Shown: in pieces, positions 1-6,081 of the stretch
How the letters are laid out: each line of letters opens with the position of its first letter
How positions within the stretch are numbered: position 1 is the stretch's first letter
NCBI GenBank assembly: GCA_003457075.1
Contig: DMIY01000082.1
Span: 1-7,757, forward strand
Origin: Desulfotomaculum sp.
GTDB taxonomy: Bacteria > Bacillota > Desulfotomaculia > Desulfotomaculales > Nap2-2B
DNA: 7,757 nt
Direction: 5' to 3'
Program-made: the position numbers and the translations under genes
Notes under the pieces: model-generated
Seen by the model: the letters and a program-made list of their open reading frames with translations, nothing else
Told to the model about the DNA's origin: nothing
Databases searched by the model: none

Positions 1-2016
1 GCGGTGTCCTAACATGGGGTTAAACTCGGAAAGCGCACGTACCTTTTTTAATATCTCTTCCTTCGCTTCGATTTCCTTTGCCTGTCCGCCGGTTAAGCGC
101 AGGCGAGTGATCTCCACCGCCAGTTCTTCCGCATGGGGTAAGAATTCATGCAGCGGTGGGTCCAGCAGCCGGATAGTGACAGGTAAACCCTCCATAGCCT
201 TTAAAATTCCGTAAAAGTCACCCTGCTGCATGGGCAAAAGTTTTTCCAGGGCAACCCCCCGTTCTTTTAAAGTAGTCGCCATGATCATTTCCTGTACTAT
301 AGGCAAACGGTCAGGCGCCATAAACATATGCTCGGTACGGGTAAGACCGATGCCCTCTGCCCCAAATTCCCTGGCCTTAGCTGCATCTGCCGGAGTATCA
401 GCATTAGCGCGCACGCCCAGGGTGCGGATTTCATCAGCCCATTCCAGCAACTGTTGGAATTCCCTGGAAATCTCGGGATCTATCAAGGGTACCTGGCCCA
501 GCACCACCTGGCCGGCGGTTCCATCAACAGAAATAAGATCACCTTTTTTAACCACCAGGTTATTTATTCTAAATTCCCCGGCCCCGTAATCAATTCGAAT
601 TGCCTCACACCCGCAAACACAAGGTTTCCCCATCCCACGGGCAACCACTGCAGCATGACTGGTCATACCCCCCCGCGAGGTAAGGATTCCCTGGGCGGCA
701 ACAATCCCATGAATGTCGTCGGGAGTGGTTTCGGTACGCACCAGGATAATCTTTTCGTCATCATTGCCCATTTTTTCAGCTTCGTCAGGATCAAAAACCA
801 CCTTGCCGCTCGCCGCGCCGGGAGAAGCAGGCAAGCCTTTGGCAATTACCTCCAGCTTGGCGGTAGGATCGATGCGGCGGTGCAAAAGGTGATCCAGGTG
901 CGCCGGTTCCACCCGCAGAACCGCTTCCTCTTTAGTAATCAAACCCTCGTTAACCATATCCACTGCGATTTTAATGGCTGCCTGTGCGGTGCGTTTGCCG
1001 TTGCGGGTTTGAAGCATGTACAGCTTGCCCCGTTCAACGGTAAATTCAACGTCCTGCATATTACGGTAATGTTTATCCAGCAGCTTGCATGTCTGTGCAA
1101 ACTGATTATAAACTTCCAGCATGCCTTCCTTTAATCTGGAAATAGGCATGGGTGTGCGGATTCCGGCTACAACATCCTCACCCTGAGCGTTAACCAGGTA
1201 CTCCCCGTACAACTCTTTTTCTCCCGTTGAAGGATTGCGTGTAAAAGCCACGCCCGTTGCACAATCTTCACCAAGGTTACCGAATACCATCATTTGTATA
1301 TTAACTGCCGTTCCCAAGTCATCCGGAATTTTATTAATCCTGCGGTAAACAATAGCCCGATCATTATTCCAGGAATTAAAAACTGCATAGATGGACATGA
1401 AAAGTTGCTCCATCGGGTCTTGCGTAAAGGAACGGCCAGTTTCTTGCTCGATCAATTTTTTATACTCTGCCACTACCTCCCGCCAGTCTTCGGCGTTGAG
1501 CGAATGGTCGTGTTTTACTCCCCGTTTTTCCTTTTGTCCTTCCAGTATGTGTTCAAATTTTTGATGTTCAATACCCAGCACTACATCACCAAACATATTT
1601 AAAAATCGCCGGTAGCAATCCTGGGCAAAGCGTTCATTGCCAGTCAACCGGGCCAGTCCTTCCACTGTCTGATCATTTAAGCCCAGATTAAGTACCGTGT
1701 CCATCATACCCGGCATGGAAAAGACAGCGCCGGAGCGTACACTCACCAGCAAAGGATTGGAAGGATCAGAAAACTTCTTGCCGGTCTTTTGTTCCAGAAC
1801 CTTCATTTTTTCACGGACCTGGTCCTCCATGCCAGGTGGAAACTTTTTCTCCTGGCGATAAAACTCTATACACGTCTGGGTGGTAATAATCAATCCCGGC
1901 GGAACAGGCAAACCAATGTTGGTCATTTCCGACAGGTTTGCCCCTTTACCGCCAAGTAATCCTTTCATGTCCGCCCGGCCCTCTTCAAAGAGATACACAT
2001 ACTTCTTGCTTGACAT
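1..2016 (-). CDS. ppdK: Pyruvate, phosphate dikinase, 3' end cut by window edge
   Basis: Interconverts pyruvate + ATP + Pi and PEP + AMP + PPi in the cytoplasm; in anaerobes it can run toward gluconeogenesis or toward pyruvate. My translation from the ATG at 2016 reads without interruption for 672 residues to the window edge; family members are about 870-890 residues, so roughly 200 are missing. The N-terminal ATP-grasp part (about 1-340) carries GGKGANLSEM, VSVRSGA and VEFTVERGKLYMLQTRNGKRT. The swivelling phosphohistidine domain (about 390-510) carries SRGGMTSHAAVVARGMG with catalytic His454 (codon 655-657) and regulatory Thr452. The PEP/pyruvate barrel begins near 520 with GIGLTRTEHMF (Arg560) and TIRLLDPPLHEF (Arg616). 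The catalytic-cysteine end of the barrel lies outside. The start has AGGGGGG about 6 nt upstream, inside the preceding regulatory gene, which ppdK overlaps by 32 nt. Family assignment is certain; reaction direction is not shown by sequence. Confidence 0.97.
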   Translation of the reverse strand, partial: MSSKKYVYLFEEGRADMKGLLGGKGANLSEMTNIGLPVPPGLIITTQTCIEFYRQEKKFPPGMEDQVREKMKVLEQKTGKKFSDPSNPLLVSVRSGAVFSMPGMMDTVLNLGLNDQTVEGLARLTGNERFAQDCYRRFLNMFGDVVLGIEHQKFEHILEGQKEKRGVKHDHSLNAEDWREVVAEYKKLIEQETGRSFTQDPMEQLFMSIYAVFNSWNNDRAIVYRRINKIPDDLGTAVNIQMMVFGNLGEDCATGVAFTRNPSTGEKELYGEYLVNAQGEDVVAGIRTPMPISRLKEGMLEVYNQFAQTCKLLDKHYRNMQDVEFTVERGKLYMLQTRNGKRTAQAAIKIAVDMVNEGLITKEEAVLRVEPAHLDHLLHRRIDPTAKLEVIAKGLPASPGAASGKVVFDPDEAEKMGNDDEKIILVRTETTPDDIHGIVAAQGILTSRGGMTSHAAVVARGMGKPCVCGCEAIRIDYGAGEFRINNLVVKKGDLISVDGTAGQVVLGQVPLIDPEISREFQQLLEWADEIRTLGVRANADTPADAAKAREFGAEGIGLTRTEHMFMAPDRLPIVQEMIMATTLKERGVALEKLLPMQQGDFYGILKAMEGLPVTIRLLDPPLHEFLPHAEELAVEITRLRLTGGQAKEIEAKEEILKKVRALSEFNPMLGHR

Positions 2017-2839
2017 GCCTTTCCCCCCTGTAGTAAATTTCCAGCGCCTTGCTGGCTGTTTCTTCCACTGCCTTGTTGGTTGCGTCGATCACCTTACAGT
2101 TTAATTTCTGCATAATGCCTTCGGCATATTCCAATTCTTTTAAAATTCGCTCCATGCTGGCGTAATCCGCACTTGCCGTCAACCCCAGCGTTTTCAGTCG
2201 TTCCCGGCGAATCTGATAAAGCTGCTGCGGTTGAATTGTCAAGCCGATGAGCCTGTGGGGTGGCAGTTTATATATTTCCTCCGGCGGTATTACCTCAGGA
2301 ACCAAAGGTACATTGGCTGCTTTAATCCTTTTATGGGCCAGATACATACACAAGGGAGTTTTGGATGTCCGGCTGATACCGATAATGACAATATCCGCCT
2401 TAAGTACACCACGCGGATCCTTTCCGTCATCGTATTTCACGGCAAACTCAATGGCTTCCACCTTGCGAAAATATTCTTCATCCACCTTGTGCACAAGGCC
2501 CGGTTCCCTCCTTGGTTGCTTACCTTCTATTTTGCTCAAGGCTTCCAGCATGGGGGTCATAACATCTACAGCAGGTATTCCATATTTGCGAGCCTCTTTT
2601 TCCAGCGCCTCTCTTAAACCGGGCAAAACCAGGGTGTAAACAATAATGCAGGGAAAAACACTGGCTTCTGCTACAATTTCCGGAATTTCATCCGGGTTGT
2701 TTACATAAGGGACCTTGTGAATGTCTGCCTGCCCGGAGCTAAACTGGCTGGCTGCAGCCAGAGCTACCAGTTCGGCTGTTTCTCCAATGGAGTCCGAGAT
2801 TATATAAATGACCGGCCGGGTCTTAAACTCAATAGTCAA
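1985..2839 (-). CDS. yqfL: PPDK regulatory protein: bifunctional Ser/Thr kinase and phosphorylase (PPSR/DUF299 family)
   Basis: This 284-residue protein belongs to the family that switches pyruvate, phosphate dikinase or PEP synthase off and on: ADP-dependent phosphorylation of a Thr two residues before the catalytic His, and Pi-dependent removal of it (family knowledge). Visible motifs are ISDSIGETAELV (residues 14-25), YTLVLPGLREAL (68-79), DGKDPRGVLKADIVIIG (138-154) and the family P-loop GISRTSKTP (154-162). The partner is almost certainly the next gene, ppdK, rather than PEP synthase: the frames overlap by 32 nt and ppdK has the target Thr-Ser-His motif. The start is TTG, with AAGGAGG 10 nt upstream; no better in-frame ATG or GTG lies near the family N-terminus. 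The last residues (about 268-284) run past the usual end of the conserved domain and are coded by the overlap with ppdK. It lies 21 nt after ccpN, an arrangement like Bacillus ccpN-yqfL. Confidence 0.95.
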   Translation of the reverse strand: MTIEFKTRPVIYIISDSIGETAELVALAAASQFSSGQADIHKVPYVNNPDEIPEIVAEASVFPCIIVYTLVLPGLREALEKEARKYGIPAVDVMTPMLEALSKIEGKQPRREPGLVHKVDEEYFRKVEAIEFAVKYDDGKDPRGVLKADIVIIGISRTSKTPLCMYLAHKRIKAANVPLVPEVIPPEEIYKLPPHRLIGLTIQPQQLYQIRRERLKTLGLTASADYASMERILKELEYAEGIMQKLNCKVIDATNKAVEETASKALEIYYRGERHVKQEVCVSL

Positions 2840-2849
2840 AGGATATCTT

Positions 2850-2856
2850 CCTCCTT
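2850..2856 (-). promoter_or_regulatory. Ribosome binding site for the TTG start of the PPDK regulatory gene
   Basis: AAGGAGG on the minus strand, 10 nt before the TTG at 2839. It lies in the 21-nt gap after the ccpN stop codon and supports TTG as the real start. The spacing is slightly long but within the usable range. Confidence 0.75.
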
Positions 2857-2860
2857 ACTT

Positions 2861-3493
2861 CTATTCTCCCAATTCGACAAACAAACGGGTAATGTTTGTT
2901 TTTGACAAACGGCCAATTATTTCCATCCCCTGTTCACTGCTGTTATTAACCGGCCTGCGCACCACCGGAACAGCGTCCACCTCGTGTGCGATCAGCTTTT
3001 TGGCGGCCACCCAGACGGACTCCCCCGGCTCAACGGTAATTATATTAGGCATCCGGGTCATTATTACTCCCACCGGCAGTTTTTGAATGTCCCGGCCTCC
3101 CAGCATGCTTTTAAGCAAGTCCTTGCGAGAAACAACCCCCTCTAAGAGTCCTCCTTCTTTTACTATAAACAATGTGCCCACATCCTCAAGGAAGATGGTT
3201 ACCACTGCGTCATATACCGAGCAATGCTCAGAGACCACCACCGGTACAGACTTTACATCATTCACTTTAATCTGATGCAACCTCTCGGCTATAACCCGGT
3301 CGAGGTTTTTCCCACTATAGAAATAACCTACCCGCGGCCGCGCGCCTAGTAAGCCAATCATAGTAAGAACAGCCATATCGGGACGCAAAGTCGCCCTGGT
3401 TAAGGAAAGAAGCTCAGCAATCTGTTCTCCTGTAATTGGGCTGTTCTTTTTTACTATCTCTAAAATAGCTTCCTGCCGCCTGGTAAGTTCCAT
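2861..3493 (-). CDS. ccpN: CcpN-type transcriptional regulator: winged helix plus CBS pair
   Basis: This 210-residue protein has an N-terminal winged helix-turn-helix (about 3-60, LTRRQEAILEIVKKNSPITGEQIAE then LTRATLRPDMAVLTMIGLLGARPRVGYFYSG) followed by two CBS domains (about 78-130 with VVSRKDLLKSML; about 142-205 with VIMTRMPNIITVEPGESVWVAAKKLI and IIGRLSKTNI). CBS pairs usually sense adenine nucleotides. In Bacillus, CcpN (YqzB) represses gluconeogenic genes such as gapB and pckA on glycolytic substrates, and it sits next to yqfL as here. The ATG at 3493 begins right at the domain start, with AAGGAA and GGTGA purine stretches upstream. It is the first gene of a three-gene unit with the PPDK regulator and ppdK, so a role in pyruvate/PEP or gluconeogenic control is a good inference. 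Actual target genes and effector cannot be read from sequence. Confidence 0.93.
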   Translation of the reverse strand: MELTRRQEAILEIVKKNSPITGEQIAELLSLTRATLRPDMAVLTMIGLLGARPRVGYFYSGKNLDRVIAERLHQIKVNDVKSVPVVVSEHCSVYDAVVTIFLEDVGTLFIVKEGGLLEGVVSRKDLLKSMLGGRDIQKLPVGVIMTRMPNIITVEPGESVWVAAKKLIAHEVDAVPVVRRPVNNSSEQGMEIIGRLSKTNITRLFVELGE

Positions 3494-3525
3494 TTCTCAC
3501 CGTTCCTTGAACACAATAAAACAAT

Positions 3526-3536
3526 TATGTTATACT
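3526..3536 (+). promoter_or_regulatory. Candidate CcpN operator in the ccpN leader
   Basis: TATGTTATACT on the plus strand fits at every position the CcpN operator consensus TRTGHYATAYW, which I recall from Bacillus gapB and pckA and could not look up. It lies between the predicted transcription start (near 3555) and the ccpN ATG at 3493, a place where a bound repressor could block initiation or early elongation. The local sequence is AT-rich, so chance is possible. Negative autoregulation is inference. Confidence 0.45.
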
Positions 3537-3561
3537 AATTATCCTTCTTTATCGAATTATA

Positions 3562-3590
3562 TATATATCACTTCCGGATTTTTTTGTCAA
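3562..3590 (-). promoter_or_regulatory. SigA-type promoter of the ccpN-yqfL-ppdK unit
   Basis: On the minus strand, a perfect -35 TTGACA (3585-3590) is followed by a 17-nt spacer and the -10 TATATA (3562-3567). The base triplet TGA just before the -10 makes it an extended -10 element. A tract of A residues directly follows the -35. The expected start is near 3555, giving a leader of about 60 nt. The TATAAT six bases further along (3556-3561) would have a 23-nt spacer and is less likely to be the functional -10. Confidence 0.75.
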
Positions 3591-3604
3591 TAGCCCAATT
3601 AATT

Positions 3605-3644
3605 ATAGGGAAGGACAGGATTCACCGGCCCGTCCTTCCCCTAT
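3605..3644 (-). terminator. Stem-loop between the two gene blocks, possible terminator without a U-tract
   Basis: ATAGGGGAAGGAC (3632-3644 complement) pairs with GTCCTTCCCTAT (3605-3616 complement): 12 base pairs with one bulged G, around a 15-nt loop. It lies downstream of the CD1247 gene and the small open frame, and 14 nt before the ccpN -35, which is where a terminator would be expected. On the minus strand the stem is followed by AATTAATTGG rather than a run of T, and on the plus strand only by TTTTC after the last A/T pair. It may be a weak or factor-assisted terminator, or an mRNA 3'-end stabiliser. Confidence 0.5.
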
Positions 3645-3710
3645 TTTCATGCAGCCTTTTTCTAAAATAGCCGTTCTTGCGAAAACGCAGCTCTTATTTC
3701 TGATTTTCAG

Positions 3711-3794
3711 TTACAGCCAGATGATTCCGCCGTAGACATCGCGCATGGTCACCAGGTCGTTTAAATCCACATCATTATATATCTTCTTCATCAT
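3711..3794 (-). CDS. Candidate small protein of 27 residues overlapping the CD1247-type gene
   Basis: An ATG-ATG start directly follows an in-frame TAA, and the frame runs 27 codons to TAA at 3711. The product would begin MMKKIYNDVDLND and end MRDVYGGIIWL, with an acidic middle and a hydrophobic end. Its first 20 nt overlap the end of the CD1247-type gene in another frame, which would allow translational coupling. The nearest clear Shine-Dalgarno-like run (GGAGG) is about 15 nt before the first ATG, which is too far to be convincing. I do not recognise the peptide. It could also be an alternative C-terminus of the upstream protein reached by frameshifting, a decayed end, or chance. Confidence 0.3.
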   Translation of the reverse strand: MMKKIYNDVDLNDLVTMRDVYGGIIWL

Positions 3795-4224
3795 TTAGAC
3801 CAGCGCGTCCCTCCAACATTTCGGGCTCGTCAGCAGACTGAAAATCATCATCATTGATAAACACGACTTCGTCACAATTGGGACAGCTAACTTTAACCAC
3901 GTCATCCTTCGATAATACTCCAGGATCAAAGCAAACTATTTCACCACAACCCGGACACTTTATTTCTACATAATCAGTATCATCGAATGTGTCGCACTGT
4001 TCTTCATAAAAACGATCTTCGAGAAGGGAAAGATCTTCGTCGACACTTTCCACATAGTCTTCCAGATGATCATGTACCTTCTCCAGTTCTTCAAAAGAAT
4101 TGGCGAAATCATCCAGAACACCAATGATGCTTTGGAATAACTGACCTTCCCTGGAATTCTGGTCCAGGTTCATTCCTGCTAACAGCCCTTGCAGATAGGC
4201 TACTTTCGACTTTAGCTCGCTCAT
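3775..4224 (-). CDS. CD1247 N-terminal domain-type acidic zinc-ribbon protein, function unknown
   Basis: The protein is 149 residues from the ATG at 4224. That start has GAGGGGAG 9 nt upstream and gives the family-like opening MSELKSKVAYLQGLLAGM; an upstream in-frame TTG at 4254 would add ten residues and has no comparable site, so I rejected it. Residues 1-40 resemble what I know as the CD1247 N-terminal domain of Clostridia. Residues 42-75 are a Glu/Asp-rich heptad-like stretch, probably a short coiled coil. Then comes a zinc ribbon with CPGC (90-93) and CPNC (114-117), and a very acidic tail. There is no signal peptide or membrane segment, so it is probably cytoplasmic. It follows efp by 96 nt with no visible terminator, so co-transcription is likely. 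Its molecular role is not known to me; metal binding by the four cysteines is the firmest prediction. Confidence 0.85.
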   Translation of the reverse strand: MSELKSKVAYLQGLLAGMNLDQNSREGQLFQSIIGVLDDFANSFEELEKVHDHLEDYVESVDEDLSLLEDRFYEEQCDTFDDTDYVEIKCPGCGEIVCFDPGVLSKDDVVKVSCPNCDEVVFINDDDFQSADEPEMLEGRAGLNDEEDI

Positions 4225-4320
4225 TCCACATAACTCCCCTCGGTAATTTAGCAATGCTGCTTGTTTGGACCTTAATAGTATTTCTCTTGGTCAGGGGCCT
4301 TAAACGGTTGTCCTTAAAAT
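4225..4320. other. efp to CD1247-type spacer
   Basis: The 96-nt gap holds the CD1247-type ribosome binding site and no convincing terminator or promoter. The word CCTTAA occurs three times on the plus strand (4270, 4298 and 4312), at intervals of 28 and 14 nt. This may be chance in AT-rich sequence. Confidence 0.4.
4234..4241 (-). promoter_or_regulatory. Ribosome binding site fixing the CD1247-type start
   Basis: GAGGGGAG on the minus strand, 9 nt before the ATG at 4224. It decides the start in favour of ATG 4224 over the TTG at 4254, since the site lies inside the reading frame of the longer form. Confidence 0.75.
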
Positions 4321-4878
4321 CTATGCCCGCTTTAAATATTGTCCCGTCCTGGTGTCAATTTGCAGTACATCTCCAACGTTAATAAAGAAAGGCACCTGGA
4401 CTACATAACCGGTTTCCAGGGTTGCCGGCTTGGATCCGCCGGAAGCAGTATCTCCCTTGATTCCCGGTGCGGTTTCGACAACCTTGAGTTCAACAAAATT
4501 CGGGAGATCAATACCGATGGACTTGCCCTGAAACATGAGCAAATTTATAGTTGTGTTTTCTTTCATAAATTTTATAGCATCACCCAATTCATTTTTTGTC
4601 AGGGATATTTGTTCGTAAGTTTCCATGTCCATGAAGTAAAAATCGTTACCGTCATTGTAGAGATATTGGAACCCTTTGCGTTCAATATGTGCCCGGGGGA
4701 TTTTTTCGCCGGCATTAAAGGTTCGTTCAATTACTGCCCCAGTGCGCAAGTTCTTAATCTTGGAACGCACAAAGGCGGATCCCTTGCCGGGCTTTACATG
4801 CTGGAAATCAATCACCTGATAAACTTCACCATCTAAGTTGATGGTTAAACCGGTACGAAAATCGTTAGTAGAGATCAA
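4321..4878 (-). CDS. efp: Elongation factor P
   Basis: Full-length 185-residue EF-P, which binds ribosomes stalled at polyproline stretches and helps peptide-bond formation. Three beta-barrel domains fit the family: an N-terminal KOW-like domain (about 1-64), a central OB domain (about 67-127) and a C-terminal OB domain (about 130-185) ending [17 protein letters not shown]. The domain I loop reads [12 protein letters not shown], with Lys32 at the tip, the residue modified in EF-Ps of this type (5-aminopentanol in Bacillus, lysylation in enterobacteria). No modification gene is visible here. The start is TTG with GGGAGG 8 nt upstream, giving the usual opening [11 protein letters not shown]. 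It follows the Xaa-Pro peptidase gene by 123 nt, the same order as Bacillus yqhS-yqhT-efp. Confidence 0.98.
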   Translation of the reverse strand: MISTNDFRTGLTINLDGEVYQVIDFQHVKPGKGSAFVRSKIKNLRTGAVIERTFNAGEKIPRAHIERKGFQYLYNDGNDFYFMDMETYEQISLTKNELGDAIKFMKENTTINLLMFQGKSIGIDLPNFVELKVVETAPGIKGDTASGGSKPATLETGYVVQVPFFINVGDVLQIDTRTGQYLKRA

Positions 4879-4886
4879 GGTTTTCG

Positions 4887-4892
4887 CCTCCC
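4887..4892 (-). promoter_or_regulatory. Ribosome binding site for the TTG start of efp
   Basis: GGGAGG on the minus strand with an 8-nt spacer to the TTG at 4878. Together with the match of the protein N-terminus to other EF-Ps, it supports a non-ATG start. Confidence 0.75.
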
Positions 4893-4919
4893 AAGCACCT
4901 AAAAATAGTTCAAAAGATA

Positions 4920-5001
4920 ATTATAAAATTAACCATGACAGTTTCTCCGTAAGAAACTTTCTCTGTGATCTTAAGTGTCCTCTGTGGTTTAAAACATTAT
5001 A
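4920..5001 (-). promoter_or_regulatory. Possible efp promoter elements, -10 boxes only
   Basis: Two perfect TATAAT hexamers occur on the minus strand upstream of efp: one at 4920-4925, which would give a leader of about 35 nt, and one at 4996-5001 just after the peptidase stop codon. Neither has a convincing TTGACA at 16-18 nt, so an efp-specific promoter is only a possibility. The gap is AT-rich, which makes such matches easy by chance. Confidence 0.25.
4942..4986. repeat. Degenerate CTCTGTG repeat with inverted repeat, upstream of efp
   Basis: TTTCTCTGTG (4958-4967) and CTCTGTG (4980-4986) repeat the same word 19 nt apart, and TTTCTCCGTA (4942-4951) is a mutated third copy. A 7-bp inverted repeat AGTTTCT/AGAAACT (4940-4946 and 4952-4958) with a 5-nt loop overlaps the first copies. 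Read on the minus strand the stretch goes ACCACAGAGGACAC then CACAGAGAAAGTTTC, the style of an intergenic repeat I recall from several anaerobe genomes. The stem is too short and lacks an adjacent T-run, so it is a poor terminator. Confidence 0.45.
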
Positions 5002-6081
5002 CTATACAACTCCACAGGTTACCAGGTAATCCCTGGGCGCACGGGTAAGCAGCCGGAAACCCTCTTCTTCCAGCAGGACCATATCTTCTATCCGTACCCC
5101 ACCCCAACCGGGCAGGTAAATCCCAGGCTCCACAGTCAAAACCATACCCGCCTTAAGAATGGTTTCGTCCTTTTTAGATAGTTGGGGCCCTTCGTGTACT
5201 GTCAACCCAACTCCATGACCGCTGCTGTGGCGAAAGTTTTCGCTATAATTGTAGTCTCCGATTACCCGGCGGACCGCCTCATCTACCTCACAGGCTTTTA
5301 CTCCCGCCCGGATTGAGGCCAGTCCTGCCTTCTGCGCTTCCAATACGATACGGTAAATTTGTTCCTGCCTGGCTGCAGGCGAACCCAGGGATACCGTCCG
5401 TGTAAAGTCGGAGCAATAACCTTCGTATTCGCACCCGTAATCCAGGGTTACCAGTTCCCCCTCCTGCAATGTTTTGTTTGAAGCTACTCCGTGAGGCATG
5501 GCCCCCCGCGGACCCGAGGCAACTATAAATTCAAAAGAAGCTTTTCTTGCCCCTCTGCGGCGCATAAAGAATTCCACTTCCAGAGCTATTTCCCGTTCAG
5601 TTACACCCGGCCGGATAAAATCTACAACATGCTGGAAAGCCTGGTCGGCCAACTCTGCCGCTTTTTTTATGATTTCCACTTCGGCTTCTTCTTTTGTCTG
5701 TCTTAATTCTTCTACCACCCCTGCTAAAGGTACAAGCATGATTGCCTGCAGCCTGTCCTCTAATTCTTTAAATTGTTTATGAGTAAGAAAATTATCCTCA
5801 TACCCCAGGCGCAATATTTTCCACTCAGGTAAATAATCTACGACTGAATCAAACGTTGAATCTTTTATTTCCCTGATTTCCCAACCGGGACACTCCTGCT
5901 TAGCCTGCTCGAAATAGCGAAAATCGGCCAAAAAATAAATATTTTGTCTGGCAACTACCAGTGCGCCGGCAGTACCTGTAAACCCGCTTAAATACCTGCG
6001 GTTTTCGGGCTGCATGACCAGCAGGGCATCTACGTCTTTGTGCCGCAATTTCTCCTGCAAGTGTTCAACCCTTGCTGACAC
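5002..6081 (-). CDS. Xaa-Pro peptidase, M24 family (YqhT-like)
   Basis: A 359-residue cytoplasmic metallopeptidase expected to cut Xaa-Pro bonds in peptides or dipeptides. The N-terminal creatinase-like domain spans about 1-125 (ALLVMQPENRRYLSGFTGTAG). The pita-bread catalytic domain spans about 135-355, with all five metal ligands of the family visible: Asp214 (TLDYG), Asp225 (SDFTRT), His289 (SGHGVGL), Glu318 (TVEPGIY) and Glu332 (RIEDM). His197 (MPHG) and His296 (VHEGP) are the usual accessory histidines. The start is GTG at 6081, with GGAGGGGG about 5-7 nt upstream; both lie inside the end of aroQ, which it overlaps by 17 nt, so the two are probably translationally coupled. It matches Bacillus YqhT by neighbourhood. 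Whether it acts as a dipeptidase (PepQ-like) or an aminopeptidase (PepP-like) cannot be decided from sequence alone. Confidence 0.95.
   Translation of the reverse strand: MSARVEHLQEKLRHKDVDALLVMQPENRRYLSGFTGTAGALVVARQNIYFLADFRYFEQAKQECPGWEIREIKDSTFDSVVDYLPEWKILRLGYEDNFLTHKQFKELEDRLQAIMLVPLAGVVEELRQTKEEAEVEIIKKAAELADQAFQHVVDFIRPGVTEREIALEVEFFMRRRGARKASFEFIVASGPRGAMPHGVASNKTLQEGELVTLDYGCEYEGYCSDFTRTVSLGSPAARQEQIYRIVLEAQKAGLASIRAGVKACEVDEAVRRVIGDYNYSENFRHSSGHGVGLTVHEGPQLSKKDETILKAGMVLTVEPGIYLPGWGGVRIEDMVLLEEEGFRLLTRAPRDYLVTCGVV

Larger units (their letters stand above)
3494..3710. other. Intergenic region between the CD1247 block and ccpN
   Basis: This is the only real break in the gene map. 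From the ccpN side it holds the possible CcpN operator, the ccpN promoter, and the stem-loop at 3605-3644. Between the stem-loop and the small open frame (3645-3710) I see only a short palindrome, TGCGAAAACGCA (3678-3689), and no longer reading frame, tRNA or repeat on either strand. Confidence 0.6.

Noticed and set aside
328..1134. 268-residue open frame on the plus strand
   Set aside because: It lies wholly antisense to ppdK, whose motifs are clear across this stretch; the plus-strand translation is low in recognisable domains and looks like a frame shadow.
2231..2639. Two overlapping plus-strand frames of about 130 residues
   Set aside because: Both are antisense to the PPDK regulatory gene, which is intact and well matched to its family.
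3678..3689. Palindrome TGCGAAAACGCA as an operator or terminator
   Set aside because: Only 4 bp of stem around AAAA, with no neighbouring repeat or T-run; too weak to call.
4225..4254. Ten-residue N-terminal extension of the CD1247-type protein from a TTG at 4254
   Set aside because: The strong ribosome binding site lies within this extension and points to the ATG at 4224, which also gives the family-like N-terminus.
4339..4836. 165-residue open frame on the plus strand
   Set aside because: It is antisense to efp over nearly its whole length, and the efp reading is certain; no ribosome binding site or family resemblance supports it.
4940..4958. Rho-independent terminator after the Xaa-Pro peptidase gene
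   Set aside because: The inverted repeat is only 7 bp and AT-rich, with no T-run directly after it on the minus strand; the repeat explanation fits better.
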